From positions 1 to 64,000 of the forward strand of contig JAICWE010000012.1 of NCBI GenBank assembly GCA_025934955.1: DNA of 64,000 bases, in the 5' to 3' direction. Shown piece by piece: positions 43,460 to 54,377 of the stretch (within the stretch, counting starts at the first letter, position 1; each line of letters opens with the position of its first letter). The position numbers were made by a program, and so were the translations under genes. The notes beneath the pieces are model-generated. The model did no database searches. It was not told the origin of the DNA and saw only the letters and a program-made list of their open reading frames with translations. The stretch comes from Gemmatimonadales bacterium (GTDB lineage: Bacteria; Gemmatimonadota; Gemmatimonadetes; Gemmatimonadales; GWC2-71-9).

Positions 43460-44653
43460 ATGCCCATCTACCACACGCTCGGAACCGTTCCCCGGAAGCG
43501 GCACACGGCGTTCCGGAAGCCGGAGGGCGGGATCTACGCCGAAGAGCTGATGGGCCATGAGGGGTTCGTCGGCACCTCGTCGCTGCTCTATCACGTCTAT
43601 CCGCCGACCACGGTGAAGGCCGCGCGCCGAGTAAAGGAGATCGTCTGGGAAGCCGACGACGACACCTCGCTCCGGCACCGCCATTTCCTCACCGCCCGCG
43701 CCCGCAAGGGCGGCAGCGCCACGCTCGACCGCGTCCCGCTCCTCTTCAATCAGGACATCGGGATGCTCTACGTCGAGCCGGACGAAAACGACGCGCACTT
43801 CTACCGGAACTCCCAGGCCGACGAGTGCGTGTACGTGGCGGAAGGACAGGGCGTACTGGAGAGCGGCTTCGGCGACCTCCCGTTCCAGTCGGGCGACTAC
43901 GTCATCCTCCACCGGAACATCCTCCACCGCTGGCGCTTCGATCACTCCGCCGGGCCGGTGAAGCTGCTGGTCTTCGAGAGCCGCGGGCACATCCGCTGGC
44001 CCAAGCGCTACCGCAATGAGTTCGGCCAGCTATTGGAAGGCGCGCCCTACAGCGAGCGCGACATCCGGCGCCCGGCCGAGCTCCGCACCCACGACGAGAA
44101 GGGCGACTTCCCCCTGCTGGTAAAGCAGTACGACGCCATCAACGAGCTGGTGCTCGACCACCATCCGTTCGACGTCGTCGGGTGGGACGGCTACTTCTAT
44201 CCGTGGGCGTTCAACATCCACGACTTCGAGCCGATCGTCGGGCGGATCCACCAGCCGCCGCCGGTGCACCAGACCTTCCAGGGCGACGGATTCGTCATCT
44301 GCAGCTTCTGCCCGCGGCCGTACGACTTCGATCCCAATGCGGTGCCGGCGCCGTACAATCACAGCAACGTGGACTCCGACGAGGTGCTGTTCTACGCGTC
44401 GAGCGAGTTCATGAGCCGGAAGGGCATCGAGTACGGGTCCATCACCCACCATCCGGATGGATTGCCCCACGGCCCGCATCCCGGCCGCGCGGAGGCGAGC
44501 ATCGGACAGAAGTACACCAACGAGCTGGCGGTGATGATGGACAGCTTCCGTCCGCTCAAGGTGGCGAAGGCCGCGCTGCCGATCGAGGATCCGAACTACC
44601 ACCGGTCCTGGCTCGACGCCCAGCACGCCCAGTTCAACCCGCCAACCTCCTGA
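43460..44653 (+). CDS. hmgA: Homogentisate 1,2-dioxygenase
   Basis: Protein of 397 aa of the cupin-fold homogentisate dioxygenase family. It opens the homogentisate ring to maleylacetoacetate using Fe(II) and O2. Recognisable blocks include FYRNSQADECVYVAEGQG, RGHIRWPKRYRNEFGQ, FCPRPYDFDPNAVP and the iron-site region GIEYGSITHHPDGLPHGPHP. Somewhat shorter than the 430-445 aa of proteobacterial and human enzymes, as in the compact bacterial subgroup. Cotranscribed with hpd. The next enzymes, maleylacetoacetate isomerase and fumarylacetoacetase, are not in the window. Confidence 0.95.
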   Translation: MPIYHTLGTVPRKRHTAFRKPEGGIYAEELMGHEGFVGTSSLLYHVYPPTTVKAARRVKEIVWEADDDTSLRHRHFLTARARKGGSATLDRVPLLFNQDIGMLYVEPDENDAHFYRNSQADECVYVAEGQGVLESGFGDLPFQSGDYVILHRNILHRWRFDHSAGPVKLLVFESRGHIRWPKRYRNEFGQLLEGAPYSERDIRRPAELRTHDEKGDFPLLVKQYDAINELVLDHHPFDVVGWDGYFYPWAFNIHDFEPIVGRIHQPPPVHQTFQGDGFVICSFCPRPYDFDPNAVPAPYNHSNVDSDEVLFYASSEFMSRKGIEYGSITHHPDGLPHGPHPGRAEASIGQKYTNELAVMMDSFRPLKVAKAALPIEDPNYHRSWLDAQHAQFNPPTS

Positions 44654-44683
44654 CGACCGGCCGGGCCGGCGTTCCGACCTCGG

Positions 44684-44890
44684 TCAGACCCGGGGCGAGC
44701 GGTTGCGGCGGACCAGCCAGAGGGCGTGGGCGAGGGCGGTGAAGACGGCGACGGTCGCGAACTCGCGCAACAGCGGGAGCTGGCGCGGCCCGCTCGCGCT
44801 CCACGCCCACGCGAGGTCGCCGAAGACGACGAGGTAGAGCGTCGCGACGACGGGCCAGTCGGGGTAGCGGCGCGAGAGCGGCTGCTGCAC
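44684..44890 (-). CDS. Small membrane protein, 68 aa
   Basis: Starts at a GTG at 44890 with a near-perfect ribosome binding site (GGAGG, 5 bases upstream), which decides this start over the longer open frame. Two hydrophobic segments, WPVVATLYLVVFGDLAWAW and LREFATVAVFTALAHALWLV, and a basic C-terminal end. No family recognised. It lies on the minus strand between hmgA and the acetoacetyl-CoA synthetase gene, so it does not belong to the tyrosine operon. Confidence 0.6.
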   Translation of the reverse strand: MQQPLSRRYPDWPVVATLYLVVFGDLAWAWSASGPRQLPLLREFATVAVFTALAHALWLVRRNRSPRV

Positions 44891-45187
44891 GGAACCTCCG
44901 GATGCGGTGGGACGACGCTGGTGGAAGTGGCGCGATCCCGGCGCACTCTCGCGCTCATCGTCGCATATGGCGACGCAAGCTGACCTCACGCGAGAGTACC
45001 CCAGGACCGCCGGGGCGCGGCCGTTTGCACCTCGCATGCCAGCCGCTGCTGCGTTCCCGAAGACGCTGTGCCGCATGCATCTCGCTCGCGCGGTGCCGGA
45101 GTCCGCCGATCCGGTGTCGCGGCAATTCGCGAGAGCGGGCCGTTGCCGCCGTTGCCGCCGATGCCGTTCCCCTCATATTCCGCCGCT
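44891..45187. other. Spacer upstream of acetoacetyl-CoA synthetase
   Basis: No gene is supported. It contains a small perfect inverted repeat CGTCGC-ATATG-GCGACG (44959-44975), a possible operator. The frame of the downstream gene is open from 45068 but the extra codons are Arg/Pro-rich and unlike the family. Confidence 0.4.
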
Positions 45188-47160
<1,973 letters not shown>

Positions 47161-47164
<4 letters not shown>

Positions 47165-48003
47165 CCGTCTTCACCGTCACCCGCACCTACCTCGACCTGG
47201 ACCCGTCGGCCGCCACCCCGGAGCCGCGGCTGCCGCAAGGCGCGCGGGTCGAGCGTGTGCTGGACTGCCCGCCGTCGTTCTTCCGCTACCTCTACGCCGC
47301 GGTCGGCGGGCCCCACCGCTGGACCGACCGGCTGGGCTGGAGCGACGAGCAGGCCCGCGATCACCTCGCCGATCCCGCCCGCACCCTCGACGTGCTGTAC
47401 GTCGGCGGCGCGCCGGCGGGCTACGTCGAGCTCCAGGACGAAGCCGACGGCTCGGTGCAGATCGCCTACTTCGGGCTCCTCCCCGAACGGCTGGGCCGCG
47501 GGCTCGGCCGCGCGCTGCTGCAGCAGGCGGTCGTGGAGGCGCGGCGGCGCTCGTCGCGGGTGTGGCTGCACACCTGCACGCTGGACCACGCCGCCGCGCT
47601 GCCGAACTACCGGGCGCGCGGCTTCCGGCCGGTGCGCGAGGAGCGCTATGAGCTGACCCTCGACTTCGCCGCGACCGAGACGCCGCTCTACCATCTCCTG
47701 CGCGAATCGCTGCTGCGCCGGCGGCAGGTGACGGCGACGTACCGCGGCGCCTACCGCGAGATGTGCCCTCACGTGCTCGGCATCCGCGGCGAGCGGGCGG
47801 TGTGTCTCTTCTATCAGTTCGGCGGCGAGAGCGGGGGCGAGGTGGTGCGGGGCGGCGGCACCGGGAACTGGCGCTGCATGCTGCTGGACGACCTGGCCGA
47901 CGTCGCCGCGCGGGACGGGCAATGGTTCACCGCCGCCACCGCCGGCCGCCGGCAGCACTGCGCCGAGCTGGTGGACGTCGAGGTGCCGGAGCGGTCGGAG
48001 TAG
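47161..48003 (+). CDS. GNAT acetyltransferase fused to an unknown C-terminal domain
   Basis: Protein of 280 aa. Residues about 30-165 are a GNAT fold, with the acetyl-CoA-binding stretch [19 protein letters not shown] and [21 protein letters not shown]. From about 175 a second domain begins [22 protein letters not shown], continues FYQFGGESG and [10 protein letters not shown], and ends with a conserved-looking Cys region. That part looks like small standalone proteins of unknown function with a faint WYL-like pattern; I cannot name it. The start is coupled (ATGA) to acetoacetyl-CoA synthetase. By analogy with protein acetyltransferases that switch off acyl-CoA synthetases, it might acetylate the synthetase, but this is speculation. 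Confidence 0.8.
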
Positions 48004-48008
48004 CCGGC

Positions 48009-48635
48009 TCAGTCGGCGGCGATGACGAAGCGGCAGCGGGGCGCACCGCTCCGATCGCAGTGCTCCTCCGCCGGTCGCTCGAGCAGCGCCTCCACCAGCG
48101 CCTCCACGGCAGCGCACACGCTCGGCTGGTGCGCCGCGATCGCGGCCAGCGGGCAGGCGTAGCCCCGCAGCACGATCTCCTGTTCGGTGGTTTCGATCTC
48201 GGTCAGGCCGCCCAGCTCGTTCAACAGCGTGCTCACCGCCTGCGCCCGCTCGCGCAGATCGCCGCGCGGCCGCGGCAGCTCGGCGGCGAGCCGCCGTCCC
48301 ACCGCGCGGAACAGCTCGCGCAGCGCGTCGCCGTCCATTCTGTCGGCCAGCTCGCGAACCAGACTCAGCGCCACCGGCGCATAGAGCCGGGAGAGCAGCA
48401 CCTCGGCCTCGGATGTGACGGCGTAGGTCTGCGCCGGCCTCCGAAGGCTGGGTCGGAGTGCGGCCCGGTGCACCATGCCGTCACGCTCGAGGGCGGCGAG
48501 CTGCACCCGGACCGCGTTGCGGGTGACGCCAAGTCCGGTGGCCAGCTCGTCTACGGTCCTGGGCTCCTGGCGCAGCAGCGCCAGGAGCCGCGAGCGGGCG
48601 GGGGGGCGGAGTTCAGGATGGGGAGATTCGGGCAT
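48009..48635 (-). CDS. SufR-like winged-helix regulator with C-terminal cysteine cluster
   Basis: Protein of 208 aa. The N-terminal winged helix (about 10-80) reads RSRLLALLRQEPRTVDELAT and GVTRNAVRVQLAALERDGMV. The C-terminal ligand domain ends with four Cys arranged C-x12-C-x18-C-x7-C (GYACPL, SVCAAV, EEHCDR, RCRFVI). This resembles the Cys pattern of SufR, which binds a 4Fe-4S cluster and represses suf genes, though the last two spacings differ. No suf genes are nearby. It is divergent from a DUF4142 gene across an unusually AT-rich 91-base spacer with candidate promoters. Confidence 0.78.
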   Translation of the reverse strand: MPESPHPELRPPARSRLLALLRQEPRTVDELATGLGVTRNAVRVQLAALERDGMVHRAALRPSLRRPAQTYAVTSEAEVLLSRLYAPVALSLVRELADRMDGDALRELFRAVGRRLAAELPRPRGDLRERAQAVSTLLNELGGLTEIETTEQEIVLRGYACPLAAIAAHQPSVCAAVEALVEALLERPAEEHCDRSGAPRCRFVIAAD

Positions 48636-48726
48636 CTATATAGGAAAGGCCGATTAGAGACAAATAATACTTGACTTTTTGCCGTAGGAATGCAAGCTTG
48701 CGCTCCTCAACCTCACCGGAGACTGC
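48636..48726. promoter_or_regulatory. AT-rich divergent promoter region
   Basis: This spacer is far richer in A and T than its surroundings, including TATATA close to the regulator start and TTGACT at about 48672 as a candidate -35 for the DUF4142 gene. No clean -10 could be paired with it. Probably an autoregulated divergent promoter. Confidence 0.45.
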
Positions 48727-49260
48727 ATGCGTTCCATGGTTTTCGCCCTGTCGCTCCTCACCGCCGGCTCCGTCGGCTTCGTGGCTCAGCGCACCACCGC
48801 GGCACCCCCGCTCAACGACGCGACCATCATCGCCATCTTCGATGCGGCCAACACGTATGACATCGAAGCCAGCCAGCTCGCCCTCCAGAAGTCGAAGAAC
48901 GCGGACGTCCGCGCCCTCGCGACCCAGTTCATGAACGACCACAAGGCCGTCCGCCAGCAGGGACGCGATCTCGCCAAGCAGCTCAAGGTGACCCCGACGC
49001 CGCCGAAGGCCAATCCGTTGGCGCCGGCCCACATCGCGGCCATGAAGGCGCTGCGCGGCAAGTCCGGCGCGGCGTTCGACCAGGCATATGCCGCGAACGA
49101 GGTCGCCTTCCACCAGCAGGTGCTCGATGCGGTCAGCAGCACCCTGCTCCCCGCGATCCAGAACGCGCAGTTGAAGGCGTTCATCGAGAAGGTCGGCCCC
49201 GCATTCCAGGGTCATCTCGAGGCCGCCAAGCAGCTTCAGAAGAAGCTCGGCACCACCTGA
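48727..49260 (+). CDS. DUF4142 family exported protein
   Basis: Protein of 177 aa. Residues 1-25 are a signal peptide (ending TTAAPP). The rest is the ferritin-like four-helix DUF4142 domain, with IFDAANTYDIEASQLALQ, VRALATQFMNDHKAVRQQ, YAANEVAFHQQVLDAV and GPAFQGHLEAAKQL. His and Glu residues sit in the helices as in other members, but metal binding and function are unproven. GGAG precedes the ATG at 48727. Divergent from the SufR-like regulator, which may control it. Confidence 0.88.
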   Translation: MRSMVFALSLLTAGSVGFVAQRTTAAPPLNDATIIAIFDAANTYDIEASQLALQKSKNADVRALATQFMNDHKAVRQQGRDLAKQLKVTPTPPKANPLAPAHIAAMKALRGKSGAAFDQAYAANEVAFHQQVLDAVSSTLLPAIQNAQLKAFIEKVGPAFQGHLEAAKQLQKKLGTT

Positions 49261-49289
49261 CCTGAGTTCGAGCCACCGGGGGGCGCGGC

Positions 49290-50687
49290 TCAGCGCCCCT
49301 CGGTGTGCTCCGCTTCGAGCGGCGCGAAGCGGGCGGTGAAGTGGCGGAGGAACGGCGCCTGTTCGACGAACCGATACCCGCCGACCGATTCGCGCCGCGC
49401 CCAGATGTTGAGGATCGCCTCGACCACGTAGTCCACATGGCTCTGCGTATACACCCGCCGCGGGATCGCGAGGCGCACCAGCTCCATCGGACCCGCGATC
49501 TCCTCATCCGTCTCCGGCACCCGTCGCCCGAACATCACGGTGCCGATCTCCACCGCGCGGATCCCGGCCTCCAGGTACAGCTCGGCCACCAGCGCCTGGC
49601 CCGGCAGCTCCAGCGGCGCGATGTGGGGGAAGAACGCCGCGGCGTCGAGGTACACCGCGTGCCCGCCCGGCGGCTGCACGATCGGCACGCCCTGCGCCGC
49701 GATGTGCTCGCCGAGATAGGTGATCGAACGGGTGCGGTAGCGGAGGTAGTCCTCGTCGAGCGCCTCGTACAGTCCGGTCGCGATGGCGTCGAGGTCGCGG
49801 CCGGCGAGCCCGCCGTACGTCGGAAATCCCTCGGTGAGGATGAGGAGGTTGCGTTCCTGCTGCGCCAGCGCGGCGTCGTTGGTCGCGAGGAAGCCGCCGA
49901 TGTTGGCCATGCCGTCCTTCTTGGCCGACATCGTACACCCGTCGGCATGGGAGAACATCTCCCGCGCGATGGCGATGGCGCTGCGGTCGGCGTAGCCCTC
50001 CTCCCGCAGCTTGATGAAGTACGCGTTCTCCGCGAACCGGCAGGCATCGAGGTAGAACGGAATCCCATGCTCCCGGCACACCGCCGAGACCTCCCGGATG
50101 TTGGCCATGGACACCGGCTGCCCGCCGCCCGAGTTGTTGGTCACCGTCAGCATCACCAGCGGAATCCGCTCCCGACCGCGCTCGGCGATGAGCGCGCGGA
50201 GCCGCGCCACGTCCATGTTGCCCTTGAACGGATGCCGGAGCGACGGGACCAGTCCCTCCGGAACGACGAGGTCCACCGCCTCGGCGCCGGCGTGCTCGAC
50301 GTTGGCGCGCGTGGTGTCGAAGTGCGTGTTGTTGGGGACGACGTCGCCCGGCCGGCAGCGGATGGAGAAGAGGATCCGCTCGGCCGCGCGACCCTGGTGC
50401 ACCGGCAGGACGTGCTCGAAGCCGAAGATGTCGTGCACCGCGTGGGCGAAGCGATACCACGATCGGCTGCCGGCGTACGACTCGTCGCCCCGCATCACCG
50501 CGGCCCACTGCTCCGAGCTCATCGCCGCGGTGCCGCTGTCGGTGAGGAGGTCGATCAGCACGTCCTCCGCCCGCAGCAGGAAGACGTTGTACGCGGCGTC
50601 GCGCAGCCGGGCCTCGCGCTCGGCGCGCGTGGTGAGGCGGATCGGCTCGACCGATTTGATCTTGAACGGCTCGATGATGGTGTGCAT
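49290..50687 (-). CDS. tnaA: Tryptophanase
   Basis: Protein of 465 aa of the beta-eliminating lyase family (PLP). It splits tryptophan to indole, pyruvate and ammonia. The PLP lysine lies in CTMSAKKDGMANIGGF. Two positions separate tryptophanase from tyrosine phenol-lyase: GIRAVEIGTV has Ile where TPL has the phenol-binding Arg (MERG), and the C-terminal LRHFTARF has His where TPL has Phe. Both fit tryptophanase. No tnaC leader or tryptophan permease was seen beside it. Divergent from the AI-2E-type transporter. Confidence 0.92.
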   Translation of the reverse strand: MHTIIEPFKIKSVEPIRLTTRAEREARLRDAAYNVFLLRAEDVLIDLLTDSGTAAMSSEQWAAVMRGDESYAGSRSWYRFAHAVHDIFGFEHVLPVHQGRAAERILFSIRCRPGDVVPNNTHFDTTRANVEHAGAEAVDLVVPEGLVPSLRHPFKGNMDVARLRALIAERGRERIPLVMLTVTNNSGGGQPVSMANIREVSAVCREHGIPFYLDACRFAENAYFIKLREEGYADRSAIAIAREMFSHADGCTMSAKKDGMANIGGFLATNDAALAQQERNLLILTEGFPTYGGLAGRDLDAIATGLYEALDEDYLRYRTRSITYLGEHIAAQGVPIVQPPGGHAVYLDAAAFFPHIAPLELPGQALVAELYLEAGIRAVEIGTVMFGRRVPETDEEIAGPMELVRLAIPRRVYTQSHVDYVVEAILNIWARRESVGGYRFVEQAPFLRHFTARFAPLEAEHTEGR

Positions 50688-50785
50688 GCGCCCTAATCTA
50701 CCGCGGGCCCGGGCCGTTGTGCCCTGCGTCGCTGACCGGCGGTGCGGCGCGATGCATTCTGCTGGGGGACCGGCAAAGGGGCGGG

Positions 50786-51877
50786 GTGGCGAGAGACGAC
50801 GGGCGGGTGCGCACGATCGCGCTCGTGGTGCTGGCTGTGCTCGCCGCGGTGGCGGCGCTCTACTTCGGGCGGCCGTTCCTCGCGCCGATCGCGCTGGCGC
50901 TCCTCTTCGACGCGCTGCTCCGGCCCGCCGTGCGGGGGCTCGAGCGGCTCCGGGTGCCCACGCCGCTGGCGGCGCTGCTGGTGCTCGTCGCCGTGCTCAC
51001 CGTCGGCGCGCTGGGGGTGTCGTTTCTCCAGTCGCCGGTGCGCGACTGGGTGCGCCGCGCGCCGCAGACGCTCTCCACCGCGCGGGACAAACTCGAGTCG
51101 CTCCGCCGCCCGATCCAGCAGCTCCGTCACGCGGCGGAAGCGGTGGACAGCGCGGCCGCCGGCGGCGCCGGTGCCGCCGGCGGCAAGGCGGCCGGCGGCG
51201 GTCCGGCGGAGAGGGCCGCGCCGAGAATCGCGTCGCGCCTCTTCGGCGACAGCGCCGCGTTCGTGGGCGGCGCGGTCGAGGTGCTGCTGCTCCTCTACCT
51301 GCTCCTCGCCGCCGGCGATCTCTTCCGCCGCAAGCTGGTCGAAGTGCTGCCGCTCGCGCGGGAGAAACGGGCAGCGGTGGCCGCCGCCGCCGAGGTGGAG
51401 GAGGCGATTTCCCGCTACCTGGTAACCACCGCGCTGATCAACGTGGGGCAGGGCATCGTCGTGGCCCTGGTGATGTGGGTGCTCGGCATGCCATCGCCCG
51501 AGCTGTGGGGGACGCTCACGTTCTTCGTCGAGTTCGTGCCCTATCTCGGCGCCGCGCTGATGCTCATCCTGCTCACCATCGCCGGACTCGCCACCTTCGC
51601 CGCCGCCGGACGCATCGTGGCGCCGCCGCTGGCGTATCTCGTCATCACCACGCTGCAGAACAACGTGGTGAGTCCGTTCGCCTACGGCCGCCGGCTCAAG
51701 CTCAACGCGGTCGTGGTGCTCGTGGCGGTGCTGTTCTGGTGGTCCGTCTGGGGCGTGGTCGGCGCATTCCTCGCCGTGCCGCTGCTCGCCACGCTCAAGA
51801 TCATCGCCGACCACGTCGAGCGGCTCCGGCCGGTCGGCGCCTTCCTCGGTGAGGACTCGCGCCGTGCGCGGGGGTGA
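50786..51877 (+). CDS. AI-2E family transporter (UPF0118)
   Basis: Protein of 363 aa from a GTG at 50786 with GGGGCGGGG just upstream; no ATG lies between. About eight membrane segments; FVEFVPYLGAALMLILLTIA and NNVVSPFAYGRRLKLNAVV are the family signature. A Gly/Ala-rich soluble loop (about 125-165) is low complexity. Family members export varied small molecules or ions; an autoinducer role cannot be assumed. Confidence 0.9.
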   Translation: MARDDGRVRTIALVVLAVLAAVAALYFGRPFLAPIALALLFDALLRPAVRGLERLRVPTPLAALLVLVAVLTVGALGVSFLQSPVRDWVRRAPQTLSTARDKLESLRRPIQQLRHAAEAVDSAAAGGAGAAGGKAAGGGPAERAAPRIASRLFGDSAAFVGGAVEVLLLLYLLLAAGDLFRRKLVEVLPLAREKRAAVAAAAEVEEAISRYLVTTALINVGQGIVVALVMWVLGMPSPELWGTLTFFVEFVPYLGAALMLILLTIAGLATFAAAGRIVAPPLAYLVITTLQNNVVSPFAYGRRLKLNAVVVLVAVLFWWSVWGVVGAFLAVPLLATLKIIADHVERLRPVGAFLGEDSRRARG

Positions 51878-51974
51878 CGGCCCATCCGCGCCCCTTGCCG
51901 CGGGCGTCGAACCCATGCAGCGTAGCGGTCGCGGCGTCGGCTGACGCGGCGGCGATCCCCGGAGTGGAGGAGCG

Positions 51975-53525
51975 ATGGCGTACAGTGAAGCGGAGGCGAA
52001 GGGACCGGATCTCGCGGCCGGCGTGCCGGCTCGCGCGCTGGCGGACGGCGCGATGCTGGCCGGCCACGTCGGCGACGAAGCAGTGTTGCTCGCGCGCGTC
52101 GGCGGCGAGGTCTTCGCCGTCGGCGCGGTGTGCACCCATTACAGCGGGCCGCTCGCCGAAGGCATCCTGGTCGGCGATACCGTGCGCTGTCCCTGGCACC
52201 ACGCCTGTTTCAGTCTGCGGAGCGGCGAAGCGCTGCGCGCGCCCGCGCTCAATCCCATCCAGTGTTGGAAGGTGGAGACGGCGGACGGACGCATCCGCGT
52301 CACCGAGCGGCTCACCCCACCGGGGCCGCGCGCCGCGCCCGCCGGCGCGCCGCGCTCCATCGTCATCGTCGGCGGCGGCGCGGCCGGTGCCGCGGCGGCG
52401 GAGCAGCTGCGGAAGGAGGGCTACGCCGGCCCGGTCACGCTGCTGATGGCCGAGCCGCACGCGCCGGTGGACCGGCCCAATCTCTCCAAGGACTACCTCG
52501 CCGGCACCGCGGAGGAGGCGTGGGTGACGCTGCGGCCGCCGGAGTTCTACGCCGAGCACGACATCACGCTGCGCGCCGGCGTGGAGGTGACGGCGCTCGA
52601 CACCGACGCCCGCCGCGTGACGCTCGCCGGCGGCGAGACCGTCGAGTACGGGTCGTGTCTGCTCGCCACCGGCGCCGAGCCGGTGCATCTCGCCATTCCC
52701 GGTGCCGACCTGCCGCACGTCCACTATCTCCGCACGCTGGCCGACAGCCGCGCCATCATCGCCGGGACCCAGACCGCGCGGCGCGCCGTGGTGATCGGCG
52801 CGAGCTTCATCGGCCTCGAGGCGGCGGCGTCGCTCCGGGCGCGGAAGCTCGACGTCACGGTCGTCGCCCCCGATCGCCGTCCGCTCGAGCGCGTGCTCGG
52901 CCCCGAGCTGGGCGACTTCATTCGCGGCGTTCACGAGGAGCACGGCGTCCAGTTCCGCCTCGGCACCAGGCCGGCGAGCATCGCGGCCGGTTCGGTGCGG
53001 CTTGAGGATGGCACCGAACTCCCCGCCGACCTCGTGGTGATCGGCGTCGGCGTGCGGCCGCGGACGGCGCTCGCGGAAGCGGCCGGGCTCGCGCTCGACC
53101 GCGGCGTCGTGGTGAACGAGTTCCTCGAGACCAGCGCGCGCGGCGTCTTCGCCGCCGGCGACATCGCCCGCTGGCCCGACGCCCGCAGCGGCGAGCGCAT
53201 CCGGGTCGAGCACTGGGTCGTGGCCGAGCGGCAGGGGCAGACGGCGGCGCGGAATCTCCTGGGCCGGCGCGAGCGGTTCGACGCGGTGCCGTTCTTCTGG
53301 AGTCTGCACTACGACGTCGGCATCTCCTACGTCGGCCACGCGGAGCGCTGGGATCGGATCGAGCTGTCCGGCGATCTCGCCGGCCGCAACGCCACCGCGA
53401 CCTACCGCGCCGGCGACCGGATCCTCGCGATGGCGATGGTCTACCGCGACCGGCAGAACCTCGAGGCCGAAGCCGCGATGGAGCGCGGCGACCGCGCGGC
53501 GCTGGAGCGGCTCGCGCGGGTGTGA
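51975..53525 (+). CDS. Rieske ferredoxin-FAD reductase fusion (AIFM-like)
   Basis: Protein of 516 aa. Residues about 20-115 are a Rieske domain with CTHYSGPL and CPWHHACF ligating a 2Fe-2S cluster. Residues about 125-505 are a pyridine nucleotide-disulphide oxidoreductase domain with IVIVGGGAAGAAAAEQLRKE (FAD), VVIGASFIGLEAAASL (NAD) and GVFAAGDIARWPD. It is likely to pass electrons from NAD(P)H to or from an unknown partner, like AIF-like or ferredoxin reductases. An excellent ribosome binding site (GGAGTGGAGGAGCG) precedes the ATG at 51975. The stop lies inside the CRP-like palindrome at 53522. Confidence 0.92.
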   Translation: MAYSEAEAKGPDLAAGVPARALADGAMLAGHVGDEAVLLARVGGEVFAVGAVCTHYSGPLAEGILVGDTVRCPWHHACFSLRSGEALRAPALNPIQCWKVETADGRIRVTERLTPPGPRAAPAGAPRSIVIVGGGAAGAAAAEQLRKEGYAGPVTLLMAEPHAPVDRPNLSKDYLAGTAEEAWVTLRPPEFYAEHDITLRAGVEVTALDTDARRVTLAGGETVEYGSCLLATGAEPVHLAIPGADLPHVHYLRTLADSRAIIAGTQTARRAVVIGASFIGLEAAASLRARKLDVTVVAPDRRPLERVLGPELGDFIRGVHEEHGVQFRLGTRPASIAAGSVRLEDGTELPADLVVIGVGVRPRTALAEAAGLALDRGVVVNEFLETSARGVFAAGDIARWPDARSGERIRVEHWVVAERQGQTAARNLLGRRERFDAVPFFWSLHYDVGISYVGHAERWDRIELSGDLAGRNATATYRAGDRILAMAMVYRDRQNLEAEAAMERGDRAALERLARV

Positions 53526-53535
53526 CGGCAGTCAC
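53522..53535. promoter_or_regulatory. CRP/FNR-like palindrome
   Basis: TGTGACGGCAGTCACG, with GTGAC-N4-GTCAC half-sites, is identical in arms to those at 5293 and 22271. It overlaps the reductase stop codon and lies 33-39 bases upstream of the start of the next gene, a position suited to regulate it. Confidence 0.45.
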
Positions 53536-53574
53536 GGCGTCGCACGCCGCTCCGCCGCTCTATGGGCTGTGCAT

Positions 53575-54312
53575 ATGGCAGCCCATGGAACCCGGTGTCC
53601 GGTCCTCCTCCTGTTCTGTCTCACCGGATTCCTGCCGGCGAGCGGCGCGGCGCAGGCCGCGCCGCGCTGCCGGATCCTCTGCCCTCCGTCGTTCAGCGTC
53701 ACCCCGGTCGCCATCGTCTCCCACGTGCTGGGGCACGCGCGCGTGCGCCTGCTCCCGAGCAACACCGAGCAGGAAGTGCCGAGCACGACGAACCTCGAGC
53801 TGATCGGGACGATCAGCATCCCCACCGCCATCCGGCGGCTCGCGCTCTACGCCAGCTTCCAGTGGCTCCCGACCGCAAAGGCCCGCTCCAACCCGTTCAC
53901 CGAGTATCGCGCCTCGCAGCTCGGTGATGACGTGCGCGCCAACTACCCGTCCGTCAGTCTGGGCGCCCAGGTGACGGCGCTCGACCGGAAGCAGACCCAC
54001 GGCTGGCTCGGCCTCACGCCCTACGTCGCCGACCTCTACAGCAACGCCGCGCGCCCGAGCGACGGCGGCGACTACACCCACAAGCTGGACCTCGGCCTCA
54101 CCGCGTCGGTCGGCGCGCTCAACTGGCTGCCGCCCACCGACGCATGGCTCCGCGGCATCACCGCCGTGGTGACGCTGGACTACGTCGCGACCGGCCTGCC
54201 CAAGGCCGGCGACGAAGTGCCGGCCGGCCAGCGCGTCTTCCTCACCGGCGGGCGCGGCGCGTCGCTGCTCGCCGGCATCTCGATCCCGGTGGCGGAGCCG
54301 CCCAAGTCCTGA
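53575..54312 (+). CDS. Exported protein of unknown function, probable outer-membrane or periplasmic beta-rich
   Basis: Protein of 245 aa from the ATG at 53575 (a GTG at 53569 is possible). The signal peptide ends ASGAAQA. The mature part alternates hydrophobic and polar residues in long strands (IPTAIRRLALYASFQWLP, VSLGAQVTALD, LDLGLTASVGALNWLPP, GASLLAGISIPVA), consistent with a small beta-barrel. No family recognised. It stands before the PQQ dehydrogenase operon on the same strand, separated by a 65-base spacer with hairpins; a role in letting alcohol or lanthanide in is conceivable but unsupported. Confidence 0.65.
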   Translation: MAAHGTRCPVLLLFCLTGFLPASGAAQAAPRCRILCPPSFSVTPVAIVSHVLGHARVRLLPSNTEQEVPSTTNLELIGTISIPTAIRRLALYASFQWLPTAKARSNPFTEYRASQLGDDVRANYPSVSLGAQVTALDRKQTHGWLGLTPYVADLYSNAARPSDGGDYTHKLDLGLTASVGALNWLPPTDAWLRGITAVVTLDYVATGLPKAGDEVPAGQRVFLTGGRGASLLAGISIPVAEPPKS

Positions 54313-54315
54313 CCC

Positions 54316-54362
54316 GTCACCCGGCGTGACAGGGCGCACCGCGACGGCGCACGGGCCGTCGC
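54316..54362 (+). terminator. Hairpin pair between envelope protein and PQQ dehydrogenase
   Basis: Two inverted repeats in tandem: GTCAC-CCGGC-GTGAC (54316-54330) and GCGACGG-N8-CCGTCGC (54341-54362). Either may terminate the upstream transcript or attenuate entry into the large operon. No T-tract. Confidence 0.4.
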
Positions 54363-54377
54363 ATTGTCGGTGGTCAT

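Noticed and set aside
45068-45187. A 40-residue N-terminal extension of acetoacetyl-CoA synthetase
   Set aside because: The extension is Arg/Pro-rich, whereas METPLW at 45188 is the normal start of this family.
49290-50687. Reading the lyase as tyrosine phenol-lyase, tempting beside tyrosine catabolism
   Set aside because: The diagnostic Arg of TPL is Ile here (VEIG) and the C-terminal Phe is His (RHFTA), both tryptophanase states.
49305-50696. A 463-codon plus-strand frame across the tryptophanase gene
   Set aside because: The minus strand encodes an unmistakable tryptophanase; the plus-strand product is compositionally typical of antisense GC-rich frames.
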